DNA of 64,000 bases from Pseudarthrobacter sulfonivorans (GCF_024391045.1 NZ_JANFCZ010000001.1:62001-126000); one strand, 5' to 3'; shown: positions 27,568 to 36,844, numbered from the stretch's first letter. Made by a program: numbers and translations. The notes: generated by a model not told the origin, from the letters alone.

Positions 27568-29043
27568 CTACACGCCGGTGTAGACGGTCTTGCCCCAGGT
27601 GAAGAAGTCCAGCGCCGACCGGCCCTGCTCGCGGAACGTGTTGGTGGAGGAGTCCTTGACTCCGCCGAACGGCACGTTCAGGTCCAGGCCGGCCGTGGGA
27701 CGGTTCACCTTGATGACTCCGGCCTGGGCGCGCGCGGCAAAGTCGGTGGCCCGGGCCAGCGAGTCCGTGCAGATGCCGGCGGTCAGGCCGTAGCGGGAAT
27801 CGTTGATCGCGGCGAGCCCGGCCTCGTAATCCGGGACCTCCAGGACAGCCACCACGGGGCCGAAGATCTCCTCGGTCACCGCGGCGTCGTCGAACGGCAG
27901 ATCGGTGAGCACCGCCGCCGGGAAGAACAGCGCGCCGGAGGGGTCGCCGTCGTACTCCCCGTGCAGGAGGGTGGCGCCACGCTCGACGGCGGAGCGCACC
28001 GCGGCCTGGTCCTGCTCGAACTGCTGCCGGCTCACCACTGCGCCCATGCGGGCTTCGCCCGAATTGACAATGTCGAGGCCGTCGCCGGTGCTGTAGGCGG
28101 CGGCTTCCGCGGTGAGTGCCTCGAGGAAGGCGGCGCGGATGCCGGGCGTGACGTACACGCGGGAGGTGGCGGTGCACGCCTGGCCGGTCAGTCCGAACGC
28201 GCCGACAGCAACCACCTGTGCGGCTTTGCGGGGATCGGCGTCATCGAGCACCAGGACACCGTTCTTGCCGCCCATCTCCAGCTGCACGCGGGCCCGGCGG
28301 CCGTTCAGGATTTCCTGCAGGCCGAGCCCCACGTTGGTGGAGCCGGTGAAGGAGAGCCCGGCGATGCGGGGGTCGCGGGCCAGGGCATCGCCCACCACGC
28401 GGCCCTTGCCGTGCACCACGTTGAACACGCCCGCGGGCAAGCCGGCGTCCTGAAGCGCGCGGGCCAGGTGGGTGGCCGAAAGCGGGGTCAGTTCGGCGGG
28501 CTTGATCACCACGGCGTTGCCGCTGATCAGGGCCGGGGCGGTCTTCCACGCGGGGATGGCGATGGGGAAGTTCCAGGGCGTAATGAGCCCGACGACGCCC
28601 AGCGGTTCGCGGCGGGTGGTGATGGTGGTGTCCGGCAGGCCGGAGGGCAGCACCTCGCCGGTGGCGGCCCAGCCCAGCGAGCCGAAGAAACGCAGCACAT
28701 CCGAGGCCCGCTTGACCTCGCCCTTGGCTTCGGCCAGGGTCTTGCCTTCCTCCCGGACCAGGTCCTCGGCGATGGCCGTCTGGCGTTCGATCAGCAGGTT
28801 GCCCGCGGCGATGAGGATGGCGCCGCGGGACGGTGCCGGCAGGGCTGCCCAGCCGGGCTGCGCAGCGGCGGCCGCGGTGATGGCTGCGTCCACGTCCGCG
28901 GCGGTGCCGCTGGGGGAGAGGGCCGCGAGCTCGCCGGGGCGTGCCGGGTTCAGGCGCTCGGTGTCAGCCTCACCGAGCCATTCGCCGTTGATGAGGTGCC
29001 GGGCGGTGAGGAGTTCGGCGGCGGTGATGGCGGTGGAAGTCAT
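27568..29043 (-). CDS. NAD(P)-dependent aldehyde dehydrogenase
   Basis: Aldehyde dehydrogenase of 491 residues. It shows the TPWNFPIAIPAWKTAPAL cofactor region, FTGSTNVG, the catalytic Glu in LEMGGKNG, the nucleophile Cys in GLTGQACTATSR, and EEIFGPVVAV. The end, DLNVPFGGVKDSSTNTFREQGRSALDFFTWGKTVY, resembles alpha-ketoglutarate-semialdehyde dehydrogenases, although benzaldehyde-type enzymes are also possible. It is the last gene of a minus-strand catabolic cluster. A DHDPS-family lyase two genes upstream could generate its aldehyde substrate. Confidence 0.88.
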   Translation of the reverse strand: MTSTAITAAELLTARHLINGEWLGEADTERLNPARPGELAALSPSGTAADVDAAITAAAAAQPGWAALPAPSRGAILIAAGNLLIERQTAIAEDLVREEGKTLAEAKGEVKRASDVLRFFGSLGWAATGEVLPSGLPDTTITTRREPLGVVGLITPWNFPIAIPAWKTAPALISGNAVVIKPAELTPLSATHLARALQDAGLPAGVFNVVHGKGRVVGDALARDPRIAGLSFTGSTNVGLGLQEILNGRRARVQLEMGGKNGVLVLDDADPRKAAQVVAVGAFGLTGQACTATSRVYVTPGIRAAFLEALTAEAAAYSTGDGLDIVNSGEARMGAVVSRQQFEQDQAAVRSAVERGATLLHGEYDGDPSGALFFPAAVLTDLPFDDAAVTEEIFGPVVAVLEVPDYEAGLAAINDSRYGLTAGICTDSLARATDFAARAQAGVIKVNRPTAGLDLNVPFGGVKDSSTNTFREQGRSALDFFTWGKTVYTGV

Positions 29044-29072
29044 GGTGTGTCCTTAAGAAGTTTTCGGGGTGG

Positions 29073-29891
29073 CTAGAGGCTGCGGACCAGGCCGCCGTCG
29101 CACCGGAGTGACACTCCGGTGATGTATGACGCCGGTGCGCTGCAGAGGAACGTAGCGGCGGCGCCGAACTCCTCCGGTTCGCCGTAGCGGCGGGCGGGGA
29201 TGGTCTTGCGGGATTCGAGCTGGATCTCGTGGGCGGTGGTGCCGCGGCGTTTGGCGGCGGCCTGGTCCAGTTCGGCCACCCGGTCCGTGGCGATCCGGCC
29301 AGGAAGGACCATGTTCACGGTGACACCGTCCAGGGCCACCTCGGCGGCGAGGGTTTTCAGGTACCCGGCGAGCGCGGCGCGGCCGGTGTTGGATACGGCC
29401 AGGTTGGGCAGCGGGGCCACCACGCCGCTGGAGCCGATGGCCACGATCCGTCCCCAGCGCCGTTCCCGCATGCCGGGCAGGACGTGGGAGACGAGGGCGT
29501 GCTGGGGTTTGACCAGCAGGTCAAAGGCGCTGGCGATGTCCTCGGAGCTAAGCGCGGCTGCCGCTCCCGGTTTGGGGCCGGGGCCGTTGAGGACCAGGAT
29601 ATCGATGGGCCCGAGGTCCGCCACGGTCTGCTCGACGGCGGACTCGATGCCTTCCGGGGTGGTCAGGTCTGCCTCGATGGCCACGGCGTCAAAACCCGCA
29701 ACGCCCGCGCCGGCAACCGTATGGCCGTAGGCGCTGTGCAGTTCGGCGACGATCTCCTTGGCACGGTCGCGGCGGCGGCCAACGATGGCCACCCGGACGC
29801 CCTCGGCGGCGAGGGCACGGGCCGTTGCCAGGCCCAGCCCGCCCGTTGAGGCGGCCACGAGGGCCGTTTTGCCGGCGATTCCCAGATCCAT
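29073..29891 (-). CDS. SDR-family oxidoreductase (3-oxoacyl-ACP-reductase-like)
   Basis: Short-chain dehydrogenase of 272 residues. The cofactor motif reads AASTGGLGLATA in place of the usual TGxxxGIG, followed by VGRRRDRA. The LNGPGPKPG segment replaces NNAG. The catalytic Ser is in IGSSGVVAP. At the usual YxxxK position the sequence is SNTGRAALAGYLKTLA, so Tyr/Lys placement is atypical. TGVSLRCDGGLVRSL closes it. Its ATG shares a base with the preceding gene's TAA. Substrate unknown; presumed to act on a cluster intermediate. Confidence 0.85.
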   Translation of the reverse strand: MDLGIAGKTALVAASTGGLGLATARALAAEGVRVAIVGRRRDRAKEIVAELHSAYGHTVAGAGVAGFDAVAIEADLTTPEGIESAVEQTVADLGPIDILVLNGPGPKPGAAAALSSEDIASAFDLLVKPQHALVSHVLPGMRERRWGRIVAIGSSGVVAPLPNLAVSNTGRAALAGYLKTLAAEVALDGVTVNMVLPGRIATDRVAELDQAAAKRRGTTAHEIQLESRKTIPARRYGEPEEFGAAATFLCSAPASYITGVSLRCDGGLVRSL

Positions 29892-30850
29892 TAGAAACTC
29901 CTTGCAGGGGTGGCGGGGGTTGCTGCTTCAAGGGCGGCGGCGGATTCGGCCAGGTGTGTTCCCATGCTGAACCGCAGCTTTTCGGGGAAGCCGGCGGCCG
30001 GCGGCCGGACGCTCGGGTCCTTGATGAGCCCGCGTTCGCGCAGGCATTCCTTCCGGATGGCCAGGGCCACCTTGGCCTGCTGCTCGAAGTTGATCAGCGG
30101 CAGGTACGGCAGCAGCTGGTCCCGCGCGGCGTCGTATCCGTCGCGCTGCCACGCCCGGACGCAGGCAATGAGCGCCTCGGGGTAGGAGAACCCGGTCATG
30201 GCACCGGCGGCGCCGGCCAGGAGCTCATCCAGCAGTCCCTGCCCGCCGAGGCCGCCAAAAATGGAGACCCCAACTGAGGCGCTCAGCTCGGCGATGGCCA
30301 CGCTGGTGGGCGGTGCCTCGGCTTTGACCGAGATGACATACGTGCACCAGGTCACCACCGAAATGAGCGCCTGGGTACTGATGCTGACGCCGCTGGCCAG
30401 CGGGTAGTCCTGCAGCACCACCTTGGCGCCGGTGGCGCGGTGGATGGCGTCCAGGTGTGCAATCACCATGTCGGGGCGGGCCGAGTTGGCCTGCACCATC
30501 ACGGCGGCCAGGCGCTCGCCGGCTACCGCCTGAGCGGCGAGGATTTCGTCGATGGCGGGCCGGGTGGCCAGCGCCGTCACGCCCACCACCAGCGGAAGGT
30601 CAGTGCATTCGACGGCGATTTCCAGGACCTGGCAGCGTTCCTCCGCCGTAAGGGCGGCTGCTTCGCCAAACACGCCCAGGACGGTCAGCCCGGTGGCACC
30701 GATGGCCTTGTAATGCTCCACCAGCCCGGACAGGCTGTCCAGATCCACGTCCATGGTGCTGCCTTGGAATGGGGTGGCCACGACGCCCCAGACGCCGGGT
30801 GCCAGGGACTCCCGGGCTGCAGCGCCCGTACCTTCGTTCAGCTCAGTCAT
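29891..30850 (-). CDS. Dihydrodipicolinate synthase (DapA)-family lyase
   Basis: TIM-barrel Schiff-base lyase of 319 residues. The family opening GVWGVVATPF is present, followed by GLTVLGVFGEAAALTAEE (the GTTGE-like region). LQDYPLASG carries the conserved Tyr, and the Schiff-base Lys is probably in YVISVKAEAPP. GGLGGQGLLDELLAGAAGAMTG completes the barrel. Members of this family in catabolic clusters split or dehydrate 2-oxo acids (KDG aldolase, deoxyglucarate dehydratase, hydratase-aldolases). The lysine-pathway role is unlikely here given the neighbours. Confidence 0.86.
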   Translation of the reverse strand: MTELNEGTGAAARESLAPGVWGVVATPFQGSTMDVDLDSLSGLVEHYKAIGATGLTVLGVFGEAAALTAEERCQVLEIAVECTDLPLVVGVTALATRPAIDEILAAQAVAGERLAAVMVQANSARPDMVIAHLDAIHRATGAKVVLQDYPLASGVSISTQALISVVTWCTYVISVKAEAPPTSVAIAELSASVGVSIFGGLGGQGLLDELLAGAAGAMTGFSYPEALIACVRAWQRDGYDAARDQLLPYLPLINFEQQAKVALAIRKECLRERGLIKDPSVRPPAAGFPEKLRFSMGTHLAESAAALEAATPATPARSF

Positions 30851-30876
30851 TGGATCCTCCTCGAAATTCGTGTTTG

Positions 30877-31710
30877 TCAGCGTCCGGGCCAGGCCGGCGC
30901 CCGCTTTTCCTGGAAGGCACGGACCCCTTCGGCCGAGTCCTCACTGTCCAGTGCCGCCATCAGGGCCGGCAGCCGGAGGCCGCGGGCTTCCTTGGCCGTC
31001 AGGTGCCCGGTCTGGGTGACCATCTGTTTGACGGCCCGGACGGAGGTGGGGGCGCACGCCAGGATCTGGTCCACCCAGCGCTGCACCGCGGCGTCGAGCC
31101 CGTCCGCGGGGACCACCTCGTTGACGAGGCCCATGTCCTTCATCTCCGCGGCGTCGGCCTTCCGGCCGGTGAGCAGCATGCCCATGGCCTGCGTGTAGGG
31201 GACGCGTCGCACCAGCTGGTGGATGCCGCCGTCGAGCGCCAAACGCCCCACCCGGGGTTCCGTCAGCCCGAATTTTGCCGTATCCGCGGCCACCACGATG
31301 TCGGCACCGAGGACGATCTCCATGCCGCCGCCCAGCGCGTAGCCGTTCACCCGGGCGATCACCGGGATGTCCAGAGTGGTCCGCAGGCTCAGGCCGCCGA
31401 AGCCGTTCGGGTCCAGGCCGGCCCAGTACTCCAGGCCGGTCTTGTCCACGGCGGAGGCTGACATGTCGGCCCCGACGCAGAAGGCCCGCGCGCCGGCACC
31501 GGTGATGACCACGGCACGTACATCCGGGTCCGCCTCGAGCTGTTCCCAGATCTCATTGAGCCGGGCCTGGGCGGCGCCGTCGACGGCGTTGAGCACATGC
31601 TGCCGGTCGATGACCACCGTTGCAACGTGGTTTTCGATGGTCAGGGTGACCTGGTCCACCGGCGCGGAGGCCGCGGCCGCCGTCGTGCGTTCCTCGGTAG
31701 CGGCGGTCAC
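30877..31710 (-). CDS. Enoyl-CoA hydratase/isomerase
   Basis: Crotonase-fold protein of 277 residues acting on CoA thioesters. It has VTLTIENHVATVVIDRQHVLNAVD, the oxyanion-hole segment GARAFCVGADMS, and the second CoA-binding loop NGYALGGGMEIVLGADIVVAA with TEPRVGRLALDGG. The Glu residues expected for hydratases are partly in place near TEPRVG. The start overlaps the CoA-transferase stop (ATGA). With a CoA-transferase upstream, it probably hydrates an activated unsaturated acid in the same pathway. Confidence 0.9.
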   Translation of the reverse strand: MTAATEERTTAAAASAPVDQVTLTIENHVATVVIDRQHVLNAVDGAAQARLNEIWEQLEADPDVRAVVITGAGARAFCVGADMSASAVDKTGLEYWAGLDPNGFGGLSLRTTLDIPVIARVNGYALGGGMEIVLGADIVVAADTAKFGLTEPRVGRLALDGGIHQLVRRVPYTQAMGMLLTGRKADAAEMKDMGLVNEVVPADGLDAAVQRWVDQILACAPTSVRAVKQMVTQTGHLTAKEARGLRLPALMAALDSEDSAEGVRAFQEKRAPAWPGR

Positions 31711-32975
31711 CGGAGCACCCCCAGCTGCTGCAGGCGCTCGATGGTCTCGGGATCGAAGCCGTTCTCCAGCAGGACCTCCACGTTGTGCTCGCCGAGACGG
31801 GGTGCCACGCGGCGGACGGTGGGCGGGGTGGCGGAGAGCCGGATGGGGGCGTTGAGCATCTTCACGGTGCCGACGCCGGGATGTTCAGCCTCCACGATCA
31901 TGCCGTTGGCCTCGGTCTGGGCGTCGGCCAGGGCCTGCTCCAGGGTGTGGACCGGGGCGTTGAGCAGGCCCTGTTCCTCGAGCTTGCCGGTCCAGTATTC
32001 GGTGGTGTTGGTGGCCATGCGCTCGCGGAAGATGGCCTGCAGCGCCGGCTTGTGCTTGAACTGCTGCTCCAGGTTGGCGAACTCGGGGCGCTGGGTGAGG
32101 TCCTCGTCCAGGCCCAAGGCGTCGGAGATGCGGGCCAGCGGGTCCGGGGTGAAGCCGCCCACCATGCACACGGCGCCGTCGGTGGTCTCGAAGACGCCGC
32201 TCAGCGGCATGGCACCCCAGTTGACCTCGTAGCCGCGGTTGAGCTGCATGCACGCCTCCTGCATCTGCAGGTGCAGCATGGAGTCGTACATGGTCACCTC
32301 CACCTTCTGGCCGACGCCGGAAGCTTCGCGGGTGCGCAGCGCCAGCAGGATGCCCTGCATCAGGTGCATCCCGGTGATGTAGTCGCACAGGGTGGTGGGG
32401 TAGATGGCCGGCTTCTGGTCGTCCGATTCGCGCCGCCACATCACCCCGGAGTAGGCCTGCGCGATCGCATCCTGGCCCCCCTTGTGGGAGTAGGGTCCCA
32501 CCGGGCCGAAGCCGGTGCCGGAAGCCCAAATAATGCCCCGGTTCTCCTGCTTGAGCTCCTCGTAACCGAAGCCCATCCGCTCCATCACACCGGAGCGGAA
32601 GTTGCTGACCACCACGTCCGCGTCCGCCATGATGGCGTGCAGCACGTTCCGGCCCTCCTCGGTGCGGGTGTCGATCGAGACGCTGCGCTTGTTCCGGTTG
32701 ATGGACAGGAAGATGGGGTTATCCTGGCCGTCCTGGTCCGGGAACGAGTTGCGCGAGATGTCCCCGGCGCCCGGGCGTTCCACCTTGATGATGTCCGCGC
32801 CGTAGTCGCCCAGCATCTGGGTGCACGACGGGCCCATAAACACCTGGGTGAAGTCCACGATCTTGATGCCGTCCAGCGGCAGCGGGGTCACTGCCGCAAC
32901 GCTCTCGGTGAGGGGTACAGCGGCGGCGGGTACCGTCGTCGTACGTTCTGTCTTCTCTGCCACGGCGGTGCTCAT
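31707..32975 (-). CDS. CaiB/BaiF-family (class III) CoA-transferase
   Basis: Family III CoA-transferase of 422 residues, moving CoA between carboxylic acids through an aspartyl-CoA intermediate. KIVDFTQVFMGPSCTQMLGDYGADIIKVERPG is the family N-terminal signature. SINRNKRSVSID and VVSNFRSGVMERMGFGYEEL follow, and the nucleophile Asp is likely within the later VGPYSHKGGQDAIAQA segment. About 30 low-complexity residues precede the fold. It overlaps both neighbours by ATGA, giving a tightly coupled FAD oxidoreductase - CoA-transferase - hydratase unit. Confidence 0.92.
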   Translation of the reverse strand: MSTAVAEKTERTTTVPAAAVPLTESVAAVTPLPLDGIKIVDFTQVFMGPSCTQMLGDYGADIIKVERPGAGDISRNSFPDQDGQDNPIFLSINRNKRSVSIDTRTEEGRNVLHAIMADADVVVSNFRSGVMERMGFGYEELKQENRGIIWASGTGFGPVGPYSHKGGQDAIAQAYSGVMWRRESDDQKPAIYPTTLCDYITGMHLMQGILLALRTREASGVGQKVEVTMYDSMLHLQMQEACMQLNRGYEVNWGAMPLSGVFETTDGAVCMVGGFTPDPLARISDALGLDEDLTQRPEFANLEQQFKHKPALQAIFRERMATNTTEYWTGKLEEQGLLNAPVHTLEQALADAQTEANGMIVEAEHPGVGTVKMLNAPIRLSATPPTVRRVAPRLGEHNVEVLLENGFDPETIERLQQLGVLR

Positions 32976-34378
32976 GCGGGCACCACTGCATCCGCATCGA
33001 TGGTGGCGTTCGACGACGGGACGTCGCCCGGGTCCGCGCCGTGCCGGCGCATGCCCTGCTGGATGTCCAGCGCGGAGACATCGCGCACCAGGGCGCCGTT
33101 CTCGACGGCGAGGGCTGCCGCGACGCCCACGGCCTGGCCCATGGCCATGCAGGGCGGGATCTCGCGGGACATCTTCTGCGCGTCGGGGGTTGCGGAGTAG
33201 TGGCGGCCGGCCACCAGCAGCTGGTCCACTTCCTTGGGCAGCAGCGAGCGGTACGGGTAGTAGTAGTCGCGGCCGCGGGCCACGGTGTCCGCGAAGTGCC
33301 GGCGCTGGGTGACATCGTCCTTGGTCATGACGTACTCACCCTGCAGCAGGCGGGTCTGGCGGACGCCCATCTGGGAGGCGACATCGAGCATGTAGCAGTT
33401 TTCGAAGCCCGGCAGGTTGGCGCGGACGTAGTCCACGGCCTCGGAGATCCTGTCGCGGGCGGCGAACTCCGCGGCGGTCATTTCCGCCGGGTCCGTGCCG
33501 TCGAAGCCGGACATGTGCGGGGCGTTGCACCAGACCACGCCGTCGATGGGGGTCTTGAGCCACCACAGTTCCCAGGCGCCGCCGAGAAGCCGCTTGATCT
33601 TGCGGTTGATGGCACGGGCTTCCTTGGGGTTGGCCTGCTCGAAGGCCTCGGCGGCCTTGGTGTCCACGTTGCCCAGGCGGAAGACGAGGGTGGTGATGTA
33701 GTTGTCCTTGGCGTAGCTGGCACCGGCACGGGAGGCGACGTCGATGTCGCCGGTGGTGTCGATGACCACGTCCGCCATGAACGCCTGCGGGCCGGACTTG
33801 GTTTCGCAGATGACGCCCTTCATCACGCCGTTGTCCACGATGGGACGGGAGAACCAGGAGTGCAGGCGGAGGTCCACGCCGGCCTCACGGACCAGGTCGT
33901 TGGACACGCGCTTCCAGCCGTCCGGATCGAAGGCCGCCGCGTAGCAGATGGGTTTGGGCGTGGTGTGGGAGTGGAAGTCGAAGGTGCCGTAGCGGCCCCA
34001 CTTGTTCCAGAGTTCCTCGGAGGTCTTGCGGTCATCTGCCGGCGGGACCACGGCGAGGCCCAGCTTCTGCAGGCGCTCCACGTACTCGGAGACGATGCCG
34101 GTGACGGTGATTTCCTGGCCGTTGATCATGTCGTCCAGCACCAGGACCATGCCGCCCGAGGCGAGGCCGCCGAGGGACGAGTAGCGCTCCAGGAGGGTGA
34201 CTTTCGCGCCGGAGCGCGCCGCGGTGACGGCGGCGGCCACGCCTGCGGGGCCACCGCCAACCACCAGGACGTTGGAACGGGAGATGACCGGGGCGGTGAG
34301 GTCCGCCGTCGTGGTTGCAAGCTCAAGGGAGCCGGAGAAGGTGTTTTCGGGCACGGCAAAGCTGGCTGTGTTGATCAT
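32972..34378 (-). CDS. FAD-dependent oxidoreductase (PF12831-type)
   Basis: Flavoprotein of 468 residues. It has a dinucleotide-binding motif VLVVGGGPAGVAAAV near residues 38-52, ERYSSLGGLASGGMV following, VVIDTTGDIDVA (the GD motif), and GRHYSATPDAQKMSREIPPCMAMGQAVGVAAALA near the C-terminus, which fits the FAD-dependent oxidoreductase family PF12831. These enzymes are common in uncharacterised catabolic clusters. It starts 12 bases after the transporter gene and overlaps the CoA-transferase start. Confidence 0.87.
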   Translation of the reverse strand: MINTASFAVPENTFSGSLELATTTADLTAPVISRSNVLVVGGGPAGVAAAVTAARSGAKVTLLERYSSLGGLASGGMVLVLDDMINGQEITVTGIVSEYVERLQKLGLAVVPPADDRKTSEELWNKWGRYGTFDFHSHTTPKPICYAAAFDPDGWKRVSNDLVREAGVDLRLHSWFSRPIVDNGVMKGVICETKSGPQAFMADVVIDTTGDIDVASRAGASYAKDNYITTLVFRLGNVDTKAAEAFEQANPKEARAINRKIKRLLGGAWELWWLKTPIDGVVWCNAPHMSGFDGTDPAEMTAAEFAARDRISEAVDYVRANLPGFENCYMLDVASQMGVRQTRLLQGEYVMTKDDVTQRRHFADTVARGRDYYYPYRSLLPKEVDQLLVAGRHYSATPDAQKMSREIPPCMAMGQAVGVAAALAVENGALVRDVSALDIQQGMRRHGADPGDVPSSNATIDADAVVPA

Positions 34379-34390
34379 GGGGGAAGTTCC

Positions 34391-35740
34391 TTACTTTCCG
34401 ACGAAGATGCCGTTGCTGCGGCGGGCGGCGACGTAGAAGACGATGCTGAGGATGGACAGGGCGGCCACATAGACCGGGAAGACCCAGCTGAGGTTCATGG
34501 ACTGGAGCCAGACCAGGAGGTAGGAGGCGGTGCCGCCGAACAGGGCCACACCGATGCCGTAGCCCAGGGCCACGCCGGCGCCGCGGCAGTTCTTGGGCAT
34601 CAGGGACGAGCTCACCACGTTGTACAGGGTCATGTTCAGGACCAGGACCAGGGAGCCGCCCAGGAGGACCGCGGCGAAGCCGCCGATACCCGGCTGGACG
34701 TACATCAGCATGAGGAAGACGGACGGGATGGCCAGGATCCGGGTGATCAGGAACCAGCGGGACATTGCCCGGCCGTCGGCGAGCTTGCCGATAATCCAGC
34801 TGCCAACCACCAGGATGAGGCCGAGGACCGTGGTGAGGGCGAACACGGCAGTGGGGTCTTCCTTGAATCCGCTGCGGGCTGCCGTGGGAAGGCCCACGTT
34901 CCAGGCGTAGTTATAGGCCTGGGCCGCGCCCACCACGAAGACAATGGCCAGGACGGACAGCCAGTGCTTGCGGACTCCGGTCCACACGGCCTTGGAGGTG
35001 TTGGTGGCCAGTTCCTCGGCCTTCATGGTTTCCGGCAGCGAACGGCGGAGGTAGAGGACCACAAAGCCGAAGAGTGCGCCGAGGATGAACGGGACCCGCC
35101 AGCCCCACTCGCCCATGGCTGCCGCGCCGAGGACCAGGCTGCAGAGGAAGCTGACCAGGGAAGCGAGCAGGATGCCGATGTTGACGTAGAAGGACATGAT
35201 GCCGGCCACGTAGCCTTCGCGGCCTTCGGGCGCCAGTTCCACGGCGTGCGAGGTGGACAGCGGGGCTTCGATGCCGGTGGAGATGCCCTGCAGAACACGG
35301 CAGGCCACCAGGATGATGCCGGCCCACGCACCGATCTGGGTGTAGCTGGGGGTGACGGCAATGACCAGGGTGGTGCCGGCCATCAGCATGATGGACAGCA
35401 GCATGACGCGGCGGCGGCCTATGCGGTCGGCGAGGGTGCCCAGCAGGATGCCGCCCAGCGGACGGAAGGCGAAGCCCACGGCAAACACGGCCAGCGTGTC
35501 CAAGGTGGCGGACAGGGGATCGGTGTTGGGAAAGAAGTTCGGTCCGATGAAGGCGGACAGGAGGCCGAAGACCATCCAGTCGTACCATTCGAGTGCGTTG
35601 CCGAGGCCCAGGCCCAGCAGGCCCTTACGGACTTCGGGGGAGAACTTTTTGGCGGTGCGGACGGTTGTGGGGGACGTGACTGCGTTGTCCGTCGCATTGC
35701 GGCTTGTTGGTTGGGGATCCGTGGCTTGGATATCGAGCAT
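34391..35740 (-). CDS. MFS transporter, metabolite:H+ symporter (MHS) family
   Basis: Twelve-helix permease of 449 residues. The family signature GNALEWYDWMVFGLLS opens helix 1. FAVGFAFRPLGGILLGTLADRIGRRR is the loop 2-3 motif, and ISTGIEAPLSTSHAVELAPEGREGYVAG fits loop 4-5 of MHS proteins that carry organic acids. I chose ATG 35740, preceded by AAGGA; the upstream frame to 35791 adds only a basic tail. It leads the structural genes of the catabolic cluster and presumably imports the pathway substrate. Confidence 0.9.
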   Translation of the reverse strand: MLDIQATDPQPTSRNATDNAVTSPTTVRTAKKFSPEVRKGLLGLGLGNALEWYDWMVFGLLSAFIGPNFFPNTDPLSATLDTLAVFAVGFAFRPLGGILLGTLADRIGRRRVMLLSIMLMAGTTLVIAVTPSYTQIGAWAGIILVACRVLQGISTGIEAPLSTSHAVELAPEGREGYVAGIMSFYVNIGILLASLVSFLCSLVLGAAAMGEWGWRVPFILGALFGFVVLYLRRSLPETMKAEELATNTSKAVWTGVRKHWLSVLAIVFVVGAAQAYNYAWNVGLPTAARSGFKEDPTAVFALTTVLGLILVVGSWIIGKLADGRAMSRWFLITRILAIPSVFLMLMYVQPGIGGFAAVLLGGSLVLVLNMTLYNVVSSSLMPKNCRGAGVALGYGIGVALFGGTASYLLVWLQSMNLSWVFPVYVAALSILSIVFYVAARRSNGIFVGK

Positions 35741-35905
35741 GGAGGTGTCCTTACGCTTACGCCGGGGACGGCGTGGGAGGGTATGACGCATCGGCGGCCT
35801 GGGGACAGGACGGAAGATGCGAAAGGATGCAAGGACTGTCGGCGGGCGCAGGGCAGGCCCGGACAGTAGGGATGGAACGGTAAGCGCCGGTTGGGGACGG
35901 CGTGA

Positions 35906-36511
35906 TTACCACGCGTGTGGTGCGTTAACCCAAATCGCTACGCATACCTCTTCGTAGCTGTTTTTGTACCAGTGCGGGGTGTCCGAGGAGAAGGTGATGG
36001 AGTCGCCTGCCTCCAGGGTGTGGCACTCGCCGTCAAGGAAGATGTCCTTCTTGCCGGAGAGGATGATGCCGAACTCTTCGCCGCTGTGGCGGAAGGGCGT
36101 TGCACTGGTGTCGTGGCCGGGAGGGCTGACAATCCACTGGGCTTCCAGGGCGCCGTTCTGGTCCGGCGTGAGCAGTTCGTACACAGCCTCGCCGAGGGAC
36201 TTCTTGGTGACGCCCTTGAGGTTGCGCCTCTCGGCCTTGCGGACCACGGGGGATCTGGTTTCCTCCTGGCCGAGGAAGAATTTCCCCACCGGGATGTCCA
36301 GGCCGTGGGCCAGTTGCGCCAGGGTAGTGAAGGACGGGTTCGCCATGCCGCGTTCGATCTGGCTGACGATCGCCTGGCTAAGGCCGGTGGTCTCCGAAAG
36401 CTTGGCCAGGGTCATGCCCTTTTCCTTGCGCATGGCCCGTACCTTGTTGCCGACAGTTGCCAGCAGTGCGCTGGTGGCTGGCGGTGCCTGGGTTGAGCTT
36501 TCGGTGGTCAT
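35906..36511 (-). CDS. XRE-cupin transcriptional regulator
   Basis: Regulator of 201 residues with an N-terminal XRE helix-turn-helix (KVRAMRKEKGMTLAKLSETTGLSQAIVSQIERGMANPSFTTL, about residues 27-68) and a C-terminal cupin (HSGEEFGIILSGKKDIFLDGE, HTLEAGDSITFSSDTPHWYKN). Cupin-XRE proteins sense small metabolites and usually regulate adjacent catabolic genes. It precedes the transporter on the same strand with a 165-base gap, so it may be autoregulated and also control the cluster. Confidence 0.92.
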   Translation of the reverse strand: MTTESSTQAPPATSALLATVGNKVRAMRKEKGMTLAKLSETTGLSQAIVSQIERGMANPSFTTLAQLAHGLDIPVGKFFLGQEETRSPVVRKAERRNLKGVTKKSLGEAVYELLTPDQNGALEAQWIVSPPGHDTSATPFRHSGEEFGIILSGKKDIFLDGECHTLEAGDSITFSSDTPHWYKNSYEEVCVAIWVNAPHAW

Positions 36512-36844
36512 CGCTTATCTTTCACTTGGTGATCTGACTCACACAACTATAGTGAATATTTTTAGCGAGTCAATGGTTTCTCTTAAATAAAGTGAAGAAA
36601 TTCACAGGAGTGCGTGTTTTGACTGATGGGCCTGGACGGCGCTTCGCGGTGCGGCGCGATGGTGCGGCAACGGCGGGCCCTGGACGGGTAATCGTGGAGG
36701 AGACCTCACCTTTGCCGGGCACAAAGATGCCGGTGCAGCCGTTCGCGGGACCGCGCCAACTGCACCGGCGAGTAGGACGAATATTCGGAATTTACGGATC
36801 ATTCCTCATGCGCGGCTCCTCATGCCCCGGTTTGTCTTTCCGGG
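36512..36844. other. Gene-poor 333-bp intergenic stretch
   Basis: No supported gene. The left 90 bases are unusually AT-rich for this genome and carry the promoter of the XRE-cupin gene plus several AGTGAA/TTCACT half-sites, including GTGAA-GAAA-TTCAC at 36592-36605. The rest is GC-rich with no clear feature. A short plus-strand frame (36592-36876) has no ribosome site and no family resemblance. Confidence 0.6.
36546..36573 (-). promoter_or_regulatory. Promoter of the XRE-cupin gene
   Basis: On the minus strand, TTGACT (36573-36568) and TATAGT (36551-36546) are separated by 16 bases, a near-consensus sigma-70-type promoter upstream of the start at 36511. TTCACT sequences overlap the -10 region and recur nearby, making them candidate operator half-sites for the regulator. 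Confidence 0.7.

Noticed and set aside
33041..35869. 942-codon plus-strand frame across the FAD oxidoreductase and MHS permease genes
   Set aside because: Spans two well-supported opposite-strand genes and their junction; Gly/Asp/His-rich artefact of codon bias.
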